NCBI GenBank assembly: GCA_023488645.1
Contig: JAMDDL010000068.1
Coordinates: 1 to 18,572, forward strand
Reading direction: 5' to 3'
Source: Actinomycetota bacterium
GTDB taxonomy: Bacteria > Actinomycetota > Humimicrobiia > Humimicrobiales > Humimicrobiaceae
Length of the DNA stretch: 18,572 nt
Shown: positions 1 through 7,054 of the stretch, one piece after another
Layout of the letters: every line of letters starts with the position of its first letter
Position numbering within the stretch: the first letter of the stretch is position 1
Notes under the pieces: generated by a model
Told to the model about the DNA's origin: nothing
What the model saw: only the letters and a program-made list of their open reading frames with translations
The model's database searches: none
Program-made: the position numbers and the translations under genes

Positions 1-347
1 CTGTCTATAAAAGCTTTAAGATAACCTGAAACTGTGGTAAAAAATACAGGAGAAGAAACTGCAATAAAATCATGACTTATTAATTTCGGATAAATATCCT
101 GCATTTCATCTTTCAGTGCGCATTGTCCGTCAATTGAACAGCGTCTGCATTCAATACATGCCGAAAATTTTAAATCTCTTATAAAAACTTTATCAATTAT
201 TAAATTGCTGCAGTTTATATTTTTATTTTCCAGAAGTCCCGCTTCAAATTTTTTCATAAGTTCATCAGTATTTCCGTTTTTGCGCGGACTTCCATAAATA
301 AGAAGAAAAGATATTTTATTATTTACTTTTGAATTAATTAATGTCAT
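1..347 (-). CDS. Flavodoxin-fold iron-sulfur flavoprotein / NADPH-dependent FMN reductase family (partial, C-terminus off window)
   Basis: Translation of the minus strand from the ATG at 345-347 stays open to the window edge (115 codons). The start reads MTLINSKVNNKISFLLIYGS, followed by PRKNGNTDEL; the GSPRKNGNT stretch is the FMN-phosphate-binding loop of the flavodoxin_2/FMN-reductase family. At residues about 62-74 comes C-IE-C-RR-C-SIDGQ-C, a compact CX2CX2CX5C motif as in iron-sulfur flavoproteins (Isf), where it binds a [4Fe-4S] cluster that passes electrons to FMN. An SSPVF segment and a YLKAFIDR-type segment near the edge also fit the family. The ribosome site is poor, but no other in-frame start lies near. 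The gene diverges from the hydrolase at 582. The family call is firm; electron donor and acceptor are unknown. Confidence 0.85.
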   Translation of the reverse strand, partial: MTLINSKVNNKISFLLIYGSPRKNGNTDELMKKFEAGLLENKNINCSNLIIDKVFIRDLKFSACIECRRCSIDGQCALKDEMQDIYPKLISHDFIAVSSPVFFTTVSGYLKAFID

Positions 348-512
348 CCAAAGCTTTATAATTGAATTAATGATAAATATTAGATTATTAATATATTTTA
401 ATATTCTTATATATTATTATATTTCCTTGCGATAATCAATCTTTATAATTAAATCCCTTTAAAAATTATAAATTTTAAATAAAATAATTAATAGCTTTCA
501 GGTTGAATAAAA

Positions 513-552
513 TTGCTTTTATTAAAAAGTTTATTATGATTTTCATAATAAA
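513..552 (+). promoter_or_regulatory. Predicted promoter with overlapping Fur-box-like palindrome
   Basis: TTGCTT (513-518) and TATGAT (535-540) are spaced 16 bp and lie about 40 bp before the hydrolase ATG. The -10 box sits inside a perfect 10-bp inverted repeat, arms 530-539 and 543-552 with a 3-nt centre. The central 19 bases (532-550) match the classical Fur-box consensus GATAATGATWATCATTATC at 13 of 19 positions by hand alignment. Overlap with a -10 box suggests a repressor operator, but the A+T-rich background makes chance similarity possible. The rest of the 348-581 spacer shows no gene. Confidence 0.4.
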
Positions 553-581
553 AATTATAATTTAAAACAGGTTTGCAATAA

Positions 582-1640
582 ATGGAACTTTATAAATATA
601 AGAATGGCACTCTGAAATTTAACATAAAATATGCACCACCTGATGAAAAAGAAGTACCAGAAAACATACTTAAATATGTTTTAACATTTAAATCACCTTA
701 TGAAAGTTCATCAGATACAAATAATAGTGTTTATTGTGAACTATTTTTAAAAAAGGATTTTTTTATCCCATATCCGGAATTTTTATCAATAAAAGGTAAT
801 AACTTAAATTCTGTTGATTTCAGATTTTTTAATAAGGAAATTCCATTTTTAATTTTGCTTCATGGATTTTCAACGCGAAATGAAAAATTAAAGCATTATT
901 ACAAATTTATATATAACATTTTAAATCAAAATATTGCATGTGTTTTTATAAATCTGCCCTTTCATTTAAATAGAAAACTTCCCGAAGAAATAAGCGGGGG
1001 CAGATTAATTTATTATGATGATATCGAAACCCTTTTATTCTTTCATCAATGCGTTGTTGATGTAAGAAAATGTGCAGATATTATTGAAAATATTTTCTCT
1101 CCAAAAAAAATAAATATCTGCGGAGTCAGTCTGGGAAGTATGGTATCCGTAATTGCCATGGCAGTTGAAAACAAATTGAAAAAAGGTATTTTTATTGTCA
1201 GCGGAGGCAATTGGGAAGAAATACACTGGAACGGAATTTTAAGATATGTTCTTAAAGGCAATTGTGCCGGCAATGAAATGATTACGAGGGAAAAATGCCG
1301 AAAGTATTATTCAAATTTTCCGGTATTTATTAAAAAAGTAAAATCTGTAAACCAGAATATATTTACAACTGAAGTTAGTGATAACCCTGAATTAAACAAT
1401 TTATGTACAAGGAAATGTTATCTTTGCGATCCCCTAACATTTGCGCATAAAATTAATCCGGATAACGTGCTCATGATTAATTCAAGACTGGATCATTACT
1501 TTTCAAGGAAATCAACCAGCAGTTTATGGGAGGAACTTGGAAAACCTGAAATTCACTGGTATAACTATCCTCATTTTTCAGGAATTATTAACAGAAAGGA
1601 AATATTTAAAACCATTACTGAATTTCTTAAAAAGAGCTGA
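582..1640 (+). CDS. Alpha/beta-hydrolase-fold protein (esterase/peptidase-like)
   Basis: The 352-residue protein has the layout of a single-domain alpha/beta hydrolase. There is an oxyanion-side LLHGF motif (H94-G95), a nucleophile elbow GVSLGS (Ser183), a likely acid Asp304 in a SRLDHYFS segment, and a likely catalytic His331 in NYPHFSG. No signal peptide is seen, so it is probably cytoplasmic. The N-terminal 80 residues precede the core and may form a cap or extra strands. Cysteines cluster between about 227 and 282 (CAG, ekCr, CTRKCYLC), unusual for such an enzyme and possibly a metal site or part of a lid. The ribosome site is weak (CAGG at 569-572). It converges on the DUF362 gene with a 15-bp gap, so the two are not co-transcribed. 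Substrate unknown; closest description is prolyl-oligopeptidase or esterase type. Confidence 0.8.
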   Translation: MELYKYKNGTLKFNIKYAPPDEKEVPENILKYVLTFKSPYESSSDTNNSVYCELFLKKDFFIPYPEFLSIKGNNLNSVDFRFFNKEIPFLILLHGFSTRNEKLKHYYKFIYNILNQNIACVFINLPFHLNRKLPEEISGGRLIYYDDIETLLFFHQCVVDVRKCADIIENIFSPKKINICGVSLGSMVSVIAMAVENKLKKGIFIVSGGNWEEIHWNGILRYVLKGNCAGNEMITREKCRKYYSNFPVFIKKVKSVNQNIFTTEVSDNPELNNLCTRKCYLCDPLTFAHKINPDNVLMINSRLDHYFSRKSTSSLWEELGKPEIHWYNYPHFSGIINRKEIFKTITEFLKKS

Positions 1641-1655
1641 CACATACTTTTTTCA

Positions 1656-2870
1656 TTATTTTCCTCTTTTGCCTCCAAGTCCGTATTTGTTAACTATAAG
1701 ATTTCCCAGAAAAGTATATTTATTTTCAATTGCTCCTTCAGGACAAACTTCAGAACAACAAAAACATCTGATGCATTTTTTATAGTCAAATAATAATATA
1801 TTGTTGTCATGTTTTGAATCTGAAATTGCAACTTGCGGGCATATTTTCTGACAGGTCTTACAGCTTTCTCCCCTGCATTTTTTTCTGTTTATCTCAGGGT
1901 ATGGATTGAGGCTGTTTTTTGCAATTTCCATCATTAATCTAGCAAAAAAGTTCCTGCTCAATTCTTTTCGCGTAATTGAGGGAAGCAAAAAATCATATAT
2001 TTTAAAATCAGCCAGATTACCGCCAATCAGATTAATATTTTCATAAAAGGCACCCTTTATTTTTCTTTTTTTAGCTTCAATCAATACAGGATTATTATCT
2101 TCATCAAGGCCCATAATATTGGATGCTATATTATCTAATGCAAAACAATCCGTACTTGCAAGAATTAAATTTGTTTTTCTTGGGATACCTCCATTTCCCG
2201 GACCATTTCCCTCCATTCCCAAAATCCCATCCATTATGGTTAATTGCGGTTTTAGGGCGCAAACGATGTCTATAAGCAGATTACAGAACATTGCATTATC
2301 AAAAAACCGTGTATGAAATCCCGGTTTTGCCATTCCGGGAATGACTCCAAACATATTTTTTACTGCTCCTGTTGCAATTGTAAGATTGTGGGTCTTTAAT
2401 TTTGGAATATTTATTATAATATCAGCTTTTGCGGCAGATTTTATAATGTCAATCTGTTTTACAGCAATACCATCAGTAACTGAAACTTTTTCCTGTCTAT
2501 TATCGTAATTTAAAATTATACCTGTTCTTTCATGAAGGTTGATAATACCTGTTGCTCCATAAAGCTTTTTTATTCCATTTTTTGTATATGGAAGAACAGG
2601 AGCAAAACTATCTGCAAGTATAATATTTTCAGGCTGATTTGTAATCTCCAAAATTTTTTTTACTATGCTTTCAATAAATAAAGGATGAGTTGTAATGGCT
2701 TTTTCCGGTTCACTTGGAGACAGCAGATTAGGCTTTATTAAAATTTTCTTATCAGGTTTAATTATATCATTAAAATTATTCAGCATATCAAGACAGTTGC
2801 CCAGTTTTAAATCAAGAATTTCTGAACTGTAACTGTCGCATTTTACAACGGAAACTTTTATTTTATCCAA
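1656..2870 (-). CDS. DUF362 domain protein with C-terminal 2x[4Fe-4S] ferredoxin domain
   Basis: The 404-residue protein begins with the DUF362 region (about 1-320), recognised by KILIKPNLLSP (43-53), NIPKLKTHNLT (154-164), GAVKNMFG (168-175) and MDGILGMEGNGPG (213-225). The C-terminus carries two cluster motifs: C332-x4-C337-x2-C340-x3-C344P and C366-x2-C369-x2-C372-x3-C376P, with an additional Cys371. This is the usual DUF362-ferredoxin fusion of anaerobes, whose biochemical role is unsettled; redox or metal-centre work is inferred from the clusters. The start is TTG (2868-2870) with a weak AGG upstream; the first internal ATG (residue 29) would cut into the domain, so TTG is preferred. It has its own predicted promoter and is not in an operon with either neighbour. 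Confidence 0.88.
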   Translation of the reverse strand: MDKIKVSVVKCDSYSSEILDLKLGNCLDMLNNFNDIIKPDKKILIKPNLLSPSEPEKAITTHPLFIESIVKKILEITNQPENIILADSFAPVLPYTKNGIKKLYGATGIINLHERTGIILNYDNRQEKVSVTDGIAVKQIDIIKSAAKADIIINIPKLKTHNLTIATGAVKNMFGVIPGMAKPGFHTRFFDNAMFCNLLIDIVCALKPQLTIMDGILGMEGNGPGNGGIPRKTNLILASTDCFALDNIASNIMGLDEDNNPVLIEAKKRKIKGAFYENINLIGGNLADFKIYDFLLPSITRKELSRNFFARLMMEIAKNSLNPYPEINRKKCRGESCKTCQKICPQVAISDSKHDNNILLFDYKKCIRCFCCSEVCPEGAIENKYTFLGNLIVNKYGLGGKRGK

Positions 2871-2923
2871 TCTGTACCTGTTTTTATTTATTATTTTAAT
2901 TAAAGGGTTGATAATTGAACGTA

Positions 2924-2953
2924 ATTATAGCAAATTTTAAATTTAGTGGTTAA
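2924..2953 (-). promoter_or_regulatory. Predicted extended -10 promoter for the DUF362 gene
   Basis: On the minus strand TTAACC (2948-2953) is followed after 18 bp by a perfect TATAAT (2924-2929), preceded by TGC, an extended -10 element. A start site near 2917 would give a leader of about 47 nt before the TTG codon. Based on consensus match only. Confidence 0.5.
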
Positions 2954-3009
2954 TTAATTTAAAGTAAAAAATAATTCTTCACAAAATTTATTTTAAAATT
3001 TATTGTTTT

Positions 3010-3073
3010 TAAGATATGCTGTAAGAATAAGATATGCTGCAGTGTAAATTTTAAAATATAATTTTAAAATATA
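3010..3073 (+). repeat. Two short direct-repeat pairs upstream of the slipin gene
   Basis: The 12-mer TAAGATATGCTG occurs at 3010-3021 and again at 3028-3039, an 18-bp period. Immediately downstream the 13-mer ATTTTAAAATATA occurs twice in exact tandem (3048-3060 and 3061-3073). Both sit within 90 bp of the slipin start, so they may be regulatory (paired sites on nearly the same helix face) or simple slippage in A+T-rich DNA. Confidence 0.5.
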
Positions 3074-3100
3074 ACTTTAACCTTACTAAAGGAGCCAGCT

Positions 3101-3868
3101 ATGAATATAATCGGATTAATCGTAATTATTATTGCTGCCATTATTGTTCTGTTAATACTTTTGCCTTCATCTATCAGAATCCTTAGAGAATATGAAATAG
3201 GAGTTATTTTTAGATTGGGAAGATATATCGGCAATAGAGGTCCGGGATTTGTAATGATAATACCTGGCGCTGAAAAGATGGTAAGAGTTGATAAAAGAAC
3301 AAGAACAATTGATGTGCCGCCCCAGGACGTAATAACCAGGGATAATGTTCCTGTTAAAGTTAATGCTGTTTTATATTTCAGAATTGTCGACCCTGCAAAA
3401 AGTGTATTAGAAGTTGAAAATTTCAGATATGCAGCCTTGCAAATTTCTCAAACAACTTTAAGAAGCATACTCGGTCAGGCAGAGCTGGATGAACTGCTTT
3501 CAAAAAGAGAAAAAATAAACAGTGAACTTGCACAGGTAATTGATGAACTTACAGATCCGTGGGGAGTCAAGGTTACCGTGGTTGAAATAAAGGATGTGGA
3601 AATTCCGCAGTCAATGCAAAGAGCCCTTGCTGCTCAGGCAGAAGCTGAAAGAGACAGAAGAGCCAAAGTAATCAATGCAGAAGGAGAACTTCAGGCTTCA
3701 CAAAAATTACTTGAAGCTGCGCAGGTAATGTCCAGATCACCCGTATCAATTCAGTTAAGATATCTGCAGACACTAAGGGAAATAGCTACAGAACAAAATT
3801 CAACCATATTATTTCCAATACCTATGGACCTGATAAATACTGTAGTGGATAAACTTACTAAAAAATAA
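3101..3868 (+). CDS. Slipin (stomatin/prohibitin-like SPFH membrane protein)
   Basis: The 255-residue protein opens with one strongly hydrophobic segment (about residues 3-24), then an SPFH/band-7 domain: YEIGVIFRLGR, GPGFVMIIPG, a VDKRTRTIDVPPQDVITRDN stretch, and the alpha-helical tail with AAQAEAERDRRAKVINAEGE. These are signature slipin features and the length is typical. Slipins form large membrane-bound oligomers linked to membrane microdomains and protein quality control. The usual partner, an NfeD-like protein, is absent next door; it may be elsewhere. AAGGAG at 3089-3094, 6 nt before ATG, supports the start. It appears monocistronic, facing the ABC importer genes convergently. Confidence 0.93.
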   Translation: MNIIGLIVIIIAAIIVLLILLPSSIRILREYEIGVIFRLGRYIGNRGPGFVMIIPGAEKMVRVDKRTRTIDVPPQDVITRDNVPVKVNAVLYFRIVDPAKSVLEVENFRYAALQISQTTLRSILGQAELDELLSKREKINSELAQVIDELTDPWGVKVTVVEIKDVEIPQSMQRALAAQAEAERDRRAKVINAEGELQASQKLLEAAQVMSRSPVSIQLRYLQTLREIATEQNSTILFPIPMDLINTVVDKLTKK

Positions 3869-3878
3869 CTTAATTCAT

Positions 3879-3894
3879 GCAGATATAATTCTGC
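3879..3894. terminator. Weak hairpin between convergent slipin and ABC ATPase genes
   Basis: GCAGA (3879-3883) pairs with TCTGC (3890-3894) across a 6-nt loop, just after the slipin stop. There is no clean T-run directly after it, so it is a poor intrinsic terminator by sequence, but its place between convergent ends fits. Confidence 0.3.
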
Positions 3895-3960
3895 TATTCT
3901 GGTATTTTGATTAAAAGATTTTGTTAACTTAATTGCGACAATAAAAATAAATTTAAATTT

Positions 3961-5241
3961 TTATCCTTTATGAAGATTTTTTAATATTTGTGGAATATCT
4001 TCAATATTTTTTAAGATAATTGCTCCTTTTGCCGCAATTTCCAAATATAATTTTACTGCTCTGCCTTCAACATGATCTCTTGAATCCATGCTTTCCGAAT
4101 CAATTATTATTACTTTCTTCCCAAGATGTATTGATTCAGCAACAGCAGTAAGATTTAAAAAATTCCCGTTTCCAAATTGAAGGCATGGGAGAATCACAAC
4201 GTCGCTTGTTTTTATCAATTCAAGATTTCTTAAATGTGCTTCCCTGCTTATTGGAGAAAACGGTGCTTCATTTATGAAAGTTATCCCCAGTTGTTCTGCC
4301 GTATAAAGATCGGTATCAAGGTTATTTACTACTCCTGTTGAAGTAATATATCCAAGATTATGAAGCATATTTAATATGGGTGAAGCTGCCCCGCCCCCTC
4401 CTATTACATGAATTTTTACTTCGCTTTTCATTTCTTTTTTTTCATGATGAAAGTGCAGATTAAAGTTAGGGCTTATATAAAGTTTGCCGGTAAAAGGATT
4501 TTTCCCCACATAAACATCGCTCTTAAAAACAGACATAATATTTGGCCTGTTTATTACTTCTGAAACATTTCCATAGCAGTATATGCTTCCTTCTTTTAAT
4601 AATATGACCTTTTCACTGTACTGAATTGCAAGGTTAATATCATGAAAAATTCCAAGGATTGTTTTGCCGTTTTTCTTAAACAAGGAATAAAAAAGTTCCA
4701 TGAATTCAATTTGAAAATTTATATCAAGATGACTGGTTGGTTCATCCAGTATTATTATCGGGCTATCCTGAGCAAGAGTTTGCGCAATTATTACTCTTTG
4801 CTTTTCGCCTCCTGAAAGCTCATTGTATTTCCTGTCCTTAAAAATATCAGTTTTTGTAAGTTCCATGACTTCTTTTACAGTTTTAAAGTCTTCATGATTT
4901 TCACCTTTAAATCTGTTCAAATAAGGATATCTGCCCATGAGAATTGTTTCATAAACGCTGAAATTAAAACCAAGGTTTACATATTGAGGGACTACTGCAA
5001 TCTTCTTAGCAATTTCTATATTATTTAAATCCCTTATGCTTTTTCCCTCAATAAAAATTTCTCCGTTAAAAACCGGTAAGACTTTGCTCAATAAATTTAC
5101 AAGGGTACTTTTACCTGCACCATTTGGTCCGATAATTGAAACAAAACTGTTTTTTTCAATATTAAAACTTAAATTTTTTAATACCGGCAATTCATTATAT
5201 GAAAAACTTAAGTTTTTTACTTCTATTGAAGCATTATTCAT
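3961..5241 (-). CDS. FecE/BtuD-type ABC importer ATPase with a C-terminal glycine-rich extension domain
   Basis: Residues 1-255 form a complete ABC ATPase: Walker A GPNGAGKST (38-46), Q-loop PQYV (85-88), signature ELSGGEKQR (141-149), Walker B IIILDEPTSHLD (162-173) and H-loop His200. Sequence flavour matches ATPases serving siderophore, heme or cobalamin importers. At 426 residues it is about 170 longer than usual. After a His-rich linker (HFHHEKK, 263-269) comes a second domain (about 275-426) with VIGGGGAASP (279-288), a Rossmann-like glycine turn, then NEAPFSPI (324-331) and SDVVILPCLQFGNGN (346-360). This tail could bind a nucleotide or sense substrate; no function is claimed. It lies 5 bp downstream of the permease gene, surely the same operon. 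The imported substrate, iron chelate or corrinoid, is not resolved. Confidence 0.9.
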   Translation of the reverse strand: MNNASIEVKNLSFSYNELPVLKNLSFNIEKNSFVSIIGPNGAGKSTLVNLLSKVLPVFNGEIFIEGKSIRDLNNIEIAKKIAVVPQYVNLGFNFSVYETILMGRYPYLNRFKGENHEDFKTVKEVMELTKTDIFKDRKYNELSGGEKQRVIIAQTLAQDSPIIILDEPTSHLDINFQIEFMELFYSLFKKNGKTILGIFHDINLAIQYSEKVILLKEGSIYCYGNVSEVINRPNIMSVFKSDVYVGKNPFTGKLYISPNFNLHFHHEKKEMKSEVKIHVIGGGGAASPILNMLHNLGYITSTGVVNNLDTDLYTAEQLGITFINEAPFSPISREAHLRNLELIKTSDVVILPCLQFGNGNFLNLTAVAESIHLGKKVIIIDSESMDSRDHVEGRAVKLYLEIAAKGAIILKNIEDIPQILKNLHKG

Positions 5242-5246
5242 AAATT

Positions 5247-6284
5247 TTAAAATACCTGCCTTTTTGACCTGATAAGCAAATAAATAAAAAACGGAACTCC
5301 TATTATTGAAGTTATAATTCCAACAGGAATTTCCATCGGGGTTAATATAATTCTTGCAAGTGTGTCTGAAATTAAAAGAACAATCCCCCCGGAAATGACT
5401 GCAGTCGGATAAAGAATTTTGTGATCAGGACCAACTATCATTCTCATTATGTGAGGTGTAATTAAACCGATAAATCCGATTATACCGCTGACAGAAACTG
5501 CAGCTGCTGCCATTATTGATGCTAATATCAGGAGTATCTGTTTTATTTTTTCAGTTTGAACACCAAGCTGATTTGCCCGTTCATCTCCAAGTGACATTAC
5601 ATTTAAATCTCTCATAAAAAAGAAAGATGAGATCAATATAATTATGATAACAGGCATTATTATTAAAAAATTGTTCCATGAAGAATTGGAAAGACCGCCC
5701 ATTATCCAGAAATAAACTTTTGCCAGATCATGTGTTCTGAAAATCATCATAAAGGAAATTATTGAAGTTAAAAGAGAGCTTAAGGCTACTCCTGACAATA
5801 ATAAAGTCAGGGTTGAAATTTTCCCTTTTATCCTTGATATATTATAAATAAGAAATGTAGTTCCAACTGCGCCAAGAAATGCAAAAAAACTCGTTGCTGA
5901 AATATTTACTATCTTGATATTGCCTGTAAATAGTATACCTATTGTTGCACCAAAAGCAGCTCCGGCAGAAACACCGATAATATAAGGATCTGCCATGGGG
6001 TTTCTGAAAATACCCTGAAAAATCACTCCTGAACCTGAAAGAGCAATTCCTACAATTATAGCCATAAAAATTCTTGGCAATCTTATATCGAAAATTACTT
6101 TAATATCCTGAGGGCTGATACCGGAAGATTTTAAAATATTATTAAGTCCCGGAAAAATACTTCCCAGTATTTTTACCGTTGACTTGATGGAAAGATTTGC
6201 AGCTCCTATTGCTGATGACAGGATAATAATTGCAATTAAAATGATTAATAAAAATATTACAGATCTTATAATCCTTGAAGGCAT
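5247..6284 (-). CDS. FecCD/BtuC-family ABC transporter permease
   Basis: The 345-residue, very hydrophobic protein has about ten predicted membrane segments, the usual length and topology of BtuC/FecCD permeases. Family marks are the N-terminal membrane anchor, DIRLPRI (66-72), RNPMADPYIIGVSAGAAFGA (94-113), a GGLSNSSW segment mid-protein and GFIGLITPHIMRMIVGPDHK near residues 266-285. It would dimerise and couple to the downstream ATPase to import a metal chelate or corrinoid. No periplasmic binding-protein gene is adjacent, which is uncommon. The ATG at 6282-6284 lacks a clear ribosome site, but the N-terminal membrane segment begins properly. It is transcribed divergently from the Feo operon, so shared iron control is plausible. 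Confidence 0.93.
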   Translation of the reverse strand: MPSRIIRSVIFLLIILIAIIILSSAIGAANLSIKSTVKILGSIFPGLNNILKSSGISPQDIKVIFDIRLPRIFMAIIVGIALSGSGVIFQGIFRNPMADPYIIGVSAGAAFGATIGILFTGNIKIVNISATSFFAFLGAVGTTFLIYNISRIKGKISTLTLLLSGVALSSLLTSIISFMMIFRTHDLAKVYFWIMGGLSNSSWNNFLIIMPVIIIILISSFFFMRDLNVMSLGDERANQLGVQTEKIKQILLILASIMAAAAVSVSGIIGFIGLITPHIMRMIVGPDHKILYPTAVISGGIVLLISDTLARIILTPMEIPVGIITSIIGVPFFIYLLIRSKRQVF

Positions 6285-6335
6285 AGCTTTTACTGAAAAA
6301 ATTTTAAACTATTAATAAAATTTTAATAAAACTAA

Positions 6336-6353
6336 TTAAGATATTTAGCTTAA
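6336..6353 (-). promoter_or_regulatory. Imperfect palindrome, possible operator of the ABC importer
   Basis: TTAAGATATTTAGCTTAA is an 18-bp near-palindrome in which seven of nine base pairs match, about 50 bp before the permease start. On the minus strand it falls between a possible -35 (TTGATT, 6353-6358) and the gene. A metal-dependent repressor site is possible; chance is not excluded in this A+T-rich spacer. Confidence 0.3.
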
Positions 6354-6381
6354 ATCAAAGCTTCTTCAAATACAAGCTAAA

Positions 6382-6438
6382 AAAACACCTTAATTTCTTA
6401 CTTAAGATTTATTTTTTTGTAAGAAATTAAGGTGTTTT
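6382..6438. repeat. 20-bp perfect inverted repeat (long hairpin)
   Basis: The arm 6382-6401 is exactly complementary to 6419-6438, with a 17-nt loop (6402-6418) that includes a T-run. The left arm begins with an A-tract and the right arm ends in T4, the layout of a bidirectional terminator. Yet the neighbouring genes point away from it on both sides, so it ends neither known transcript. It could terminate an unseen small RNA, block read-through between divergent promoters, or be a remnant of a mobile repeat. Confidence 0.8.
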
Positions 6439-6558
6439 ATATTTCAAATTTCAATGAGCCGCCTGTTAAGTTAAATTTAGCATATCGGATATTTATATGC
6501 AATACGAGCAGTTGATTTAAAATATTATTTTTTAAGGCTAAAGATCAATAAAAATATC

Positions 6559-6600
6559 TTGACAGAACTATGTATATCTATTAATGTTAGTCTTGTCTAA
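6559..6600 (+). promoter_or_regulatory. Predicted feo promoter with overlapping DtxR/IdeR-box-like operator
   Basis: A perfect -35 TTGACA (6559-6564) is followed after 17 bp by TAATGT (6582-6587) as the -10. The 19 bases 6582-6600 (TAATGTTAGTCTTGTCTAA) match the DtxR/IdeR consensus TTAGGTTAGGCTAACCTAA at 13 of 19 positions by hand. Overlap with the -10 is how DtxR-type repressors act, and such a regulator is encoded in the same operon. A leader of about 70 nt would precede feoA. Confidence 0.5.
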
Positions 6601-6662
6601 TTTATCAGATATTAAACCTGAATTTTAAATTATAGATAATTAAAAATTATTTTTCAGTAAAA

Positions 6663-6974
6663 ATGGAAAGAAAAATAAATTCCAGTAAAAACCTGGATTT
6701 AAATGAAAATTACGGCTCTCTTTCTGATAATTACGGGTATATTTTTCTTGGCGAAGTTCAGAAAGGCGGTAAATACAGAATTGAAAAAATTCTTGGAGGC
6801 TGTTCTTTAAATACGAGGCTGTTATCTATTGGATTTGTTCCGGGAGAAATAGTTTATGTTCTTAAACAACAGGGATTTGGTCCCATGACTGTAATTGTCA
6901 AGGGTACAAAAATAGCTATTGGAAGAGGAGCTGCAAATAAAATTCTGGTAAGTGCAGTAAAAACAGAAATTTAA
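6663..6974 (+). CDS. feoA: FeoA, ferrous iron transport accessory protein
   Basis: Residues from about 29 onward form the small SH3-like FeoA domain: GEVQKGGKYRIEKILGG, TRLLSIGFVPGEIVYVLKQQ and a terminal VKGTKIAIGRGAANKILV stretch. FeoA is cytoplasmic and is thought to assist FeoB. The protein is 103 residues against about 75 in the family. The excess is a polar, Asn/Ser-rich N-terminal extension with no recognised motif. No Shine-Dalgarno sequence is seen before the ATG and no later in-frame start fits better, so the extension is taken as real with some doubt. First gene of the feo operon, 80 bp before feoB. Confidence 0.92.
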   Translation: MERKINSSKNLDLNENYGSLSDNYGYIFLGEVQKGGKYRIEKILGGCSLNTRLLSIGFVPGEIVYVLKQQGFGPMTVIVKGTKIAIGRGAANKILVSAVKTEI

Positions 6975-7054
6975 ATAAATTCAGGTAAATAGCAATAATG
7001 CTTATAAGAAATAATTTTTTATAAAAAATTAACAAAAAAATCAAGTGATGGACT

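Larger units (their letters stand above)
6285..6662. other. 378-bp divergent intergenic region between permease and feoA
   Basis: No credible ORF is present. From left to right it holds an imperfect palindrome near the permease (6336-6353), a long perfect hairpin (6382-6438), a small compound palindrome ATATCGGATAT inside a GCATAT/ATATGC stem (6480-6500), and the feo promoter with an overlapping operator-like site (6559-6600). Confidence 0.7.
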
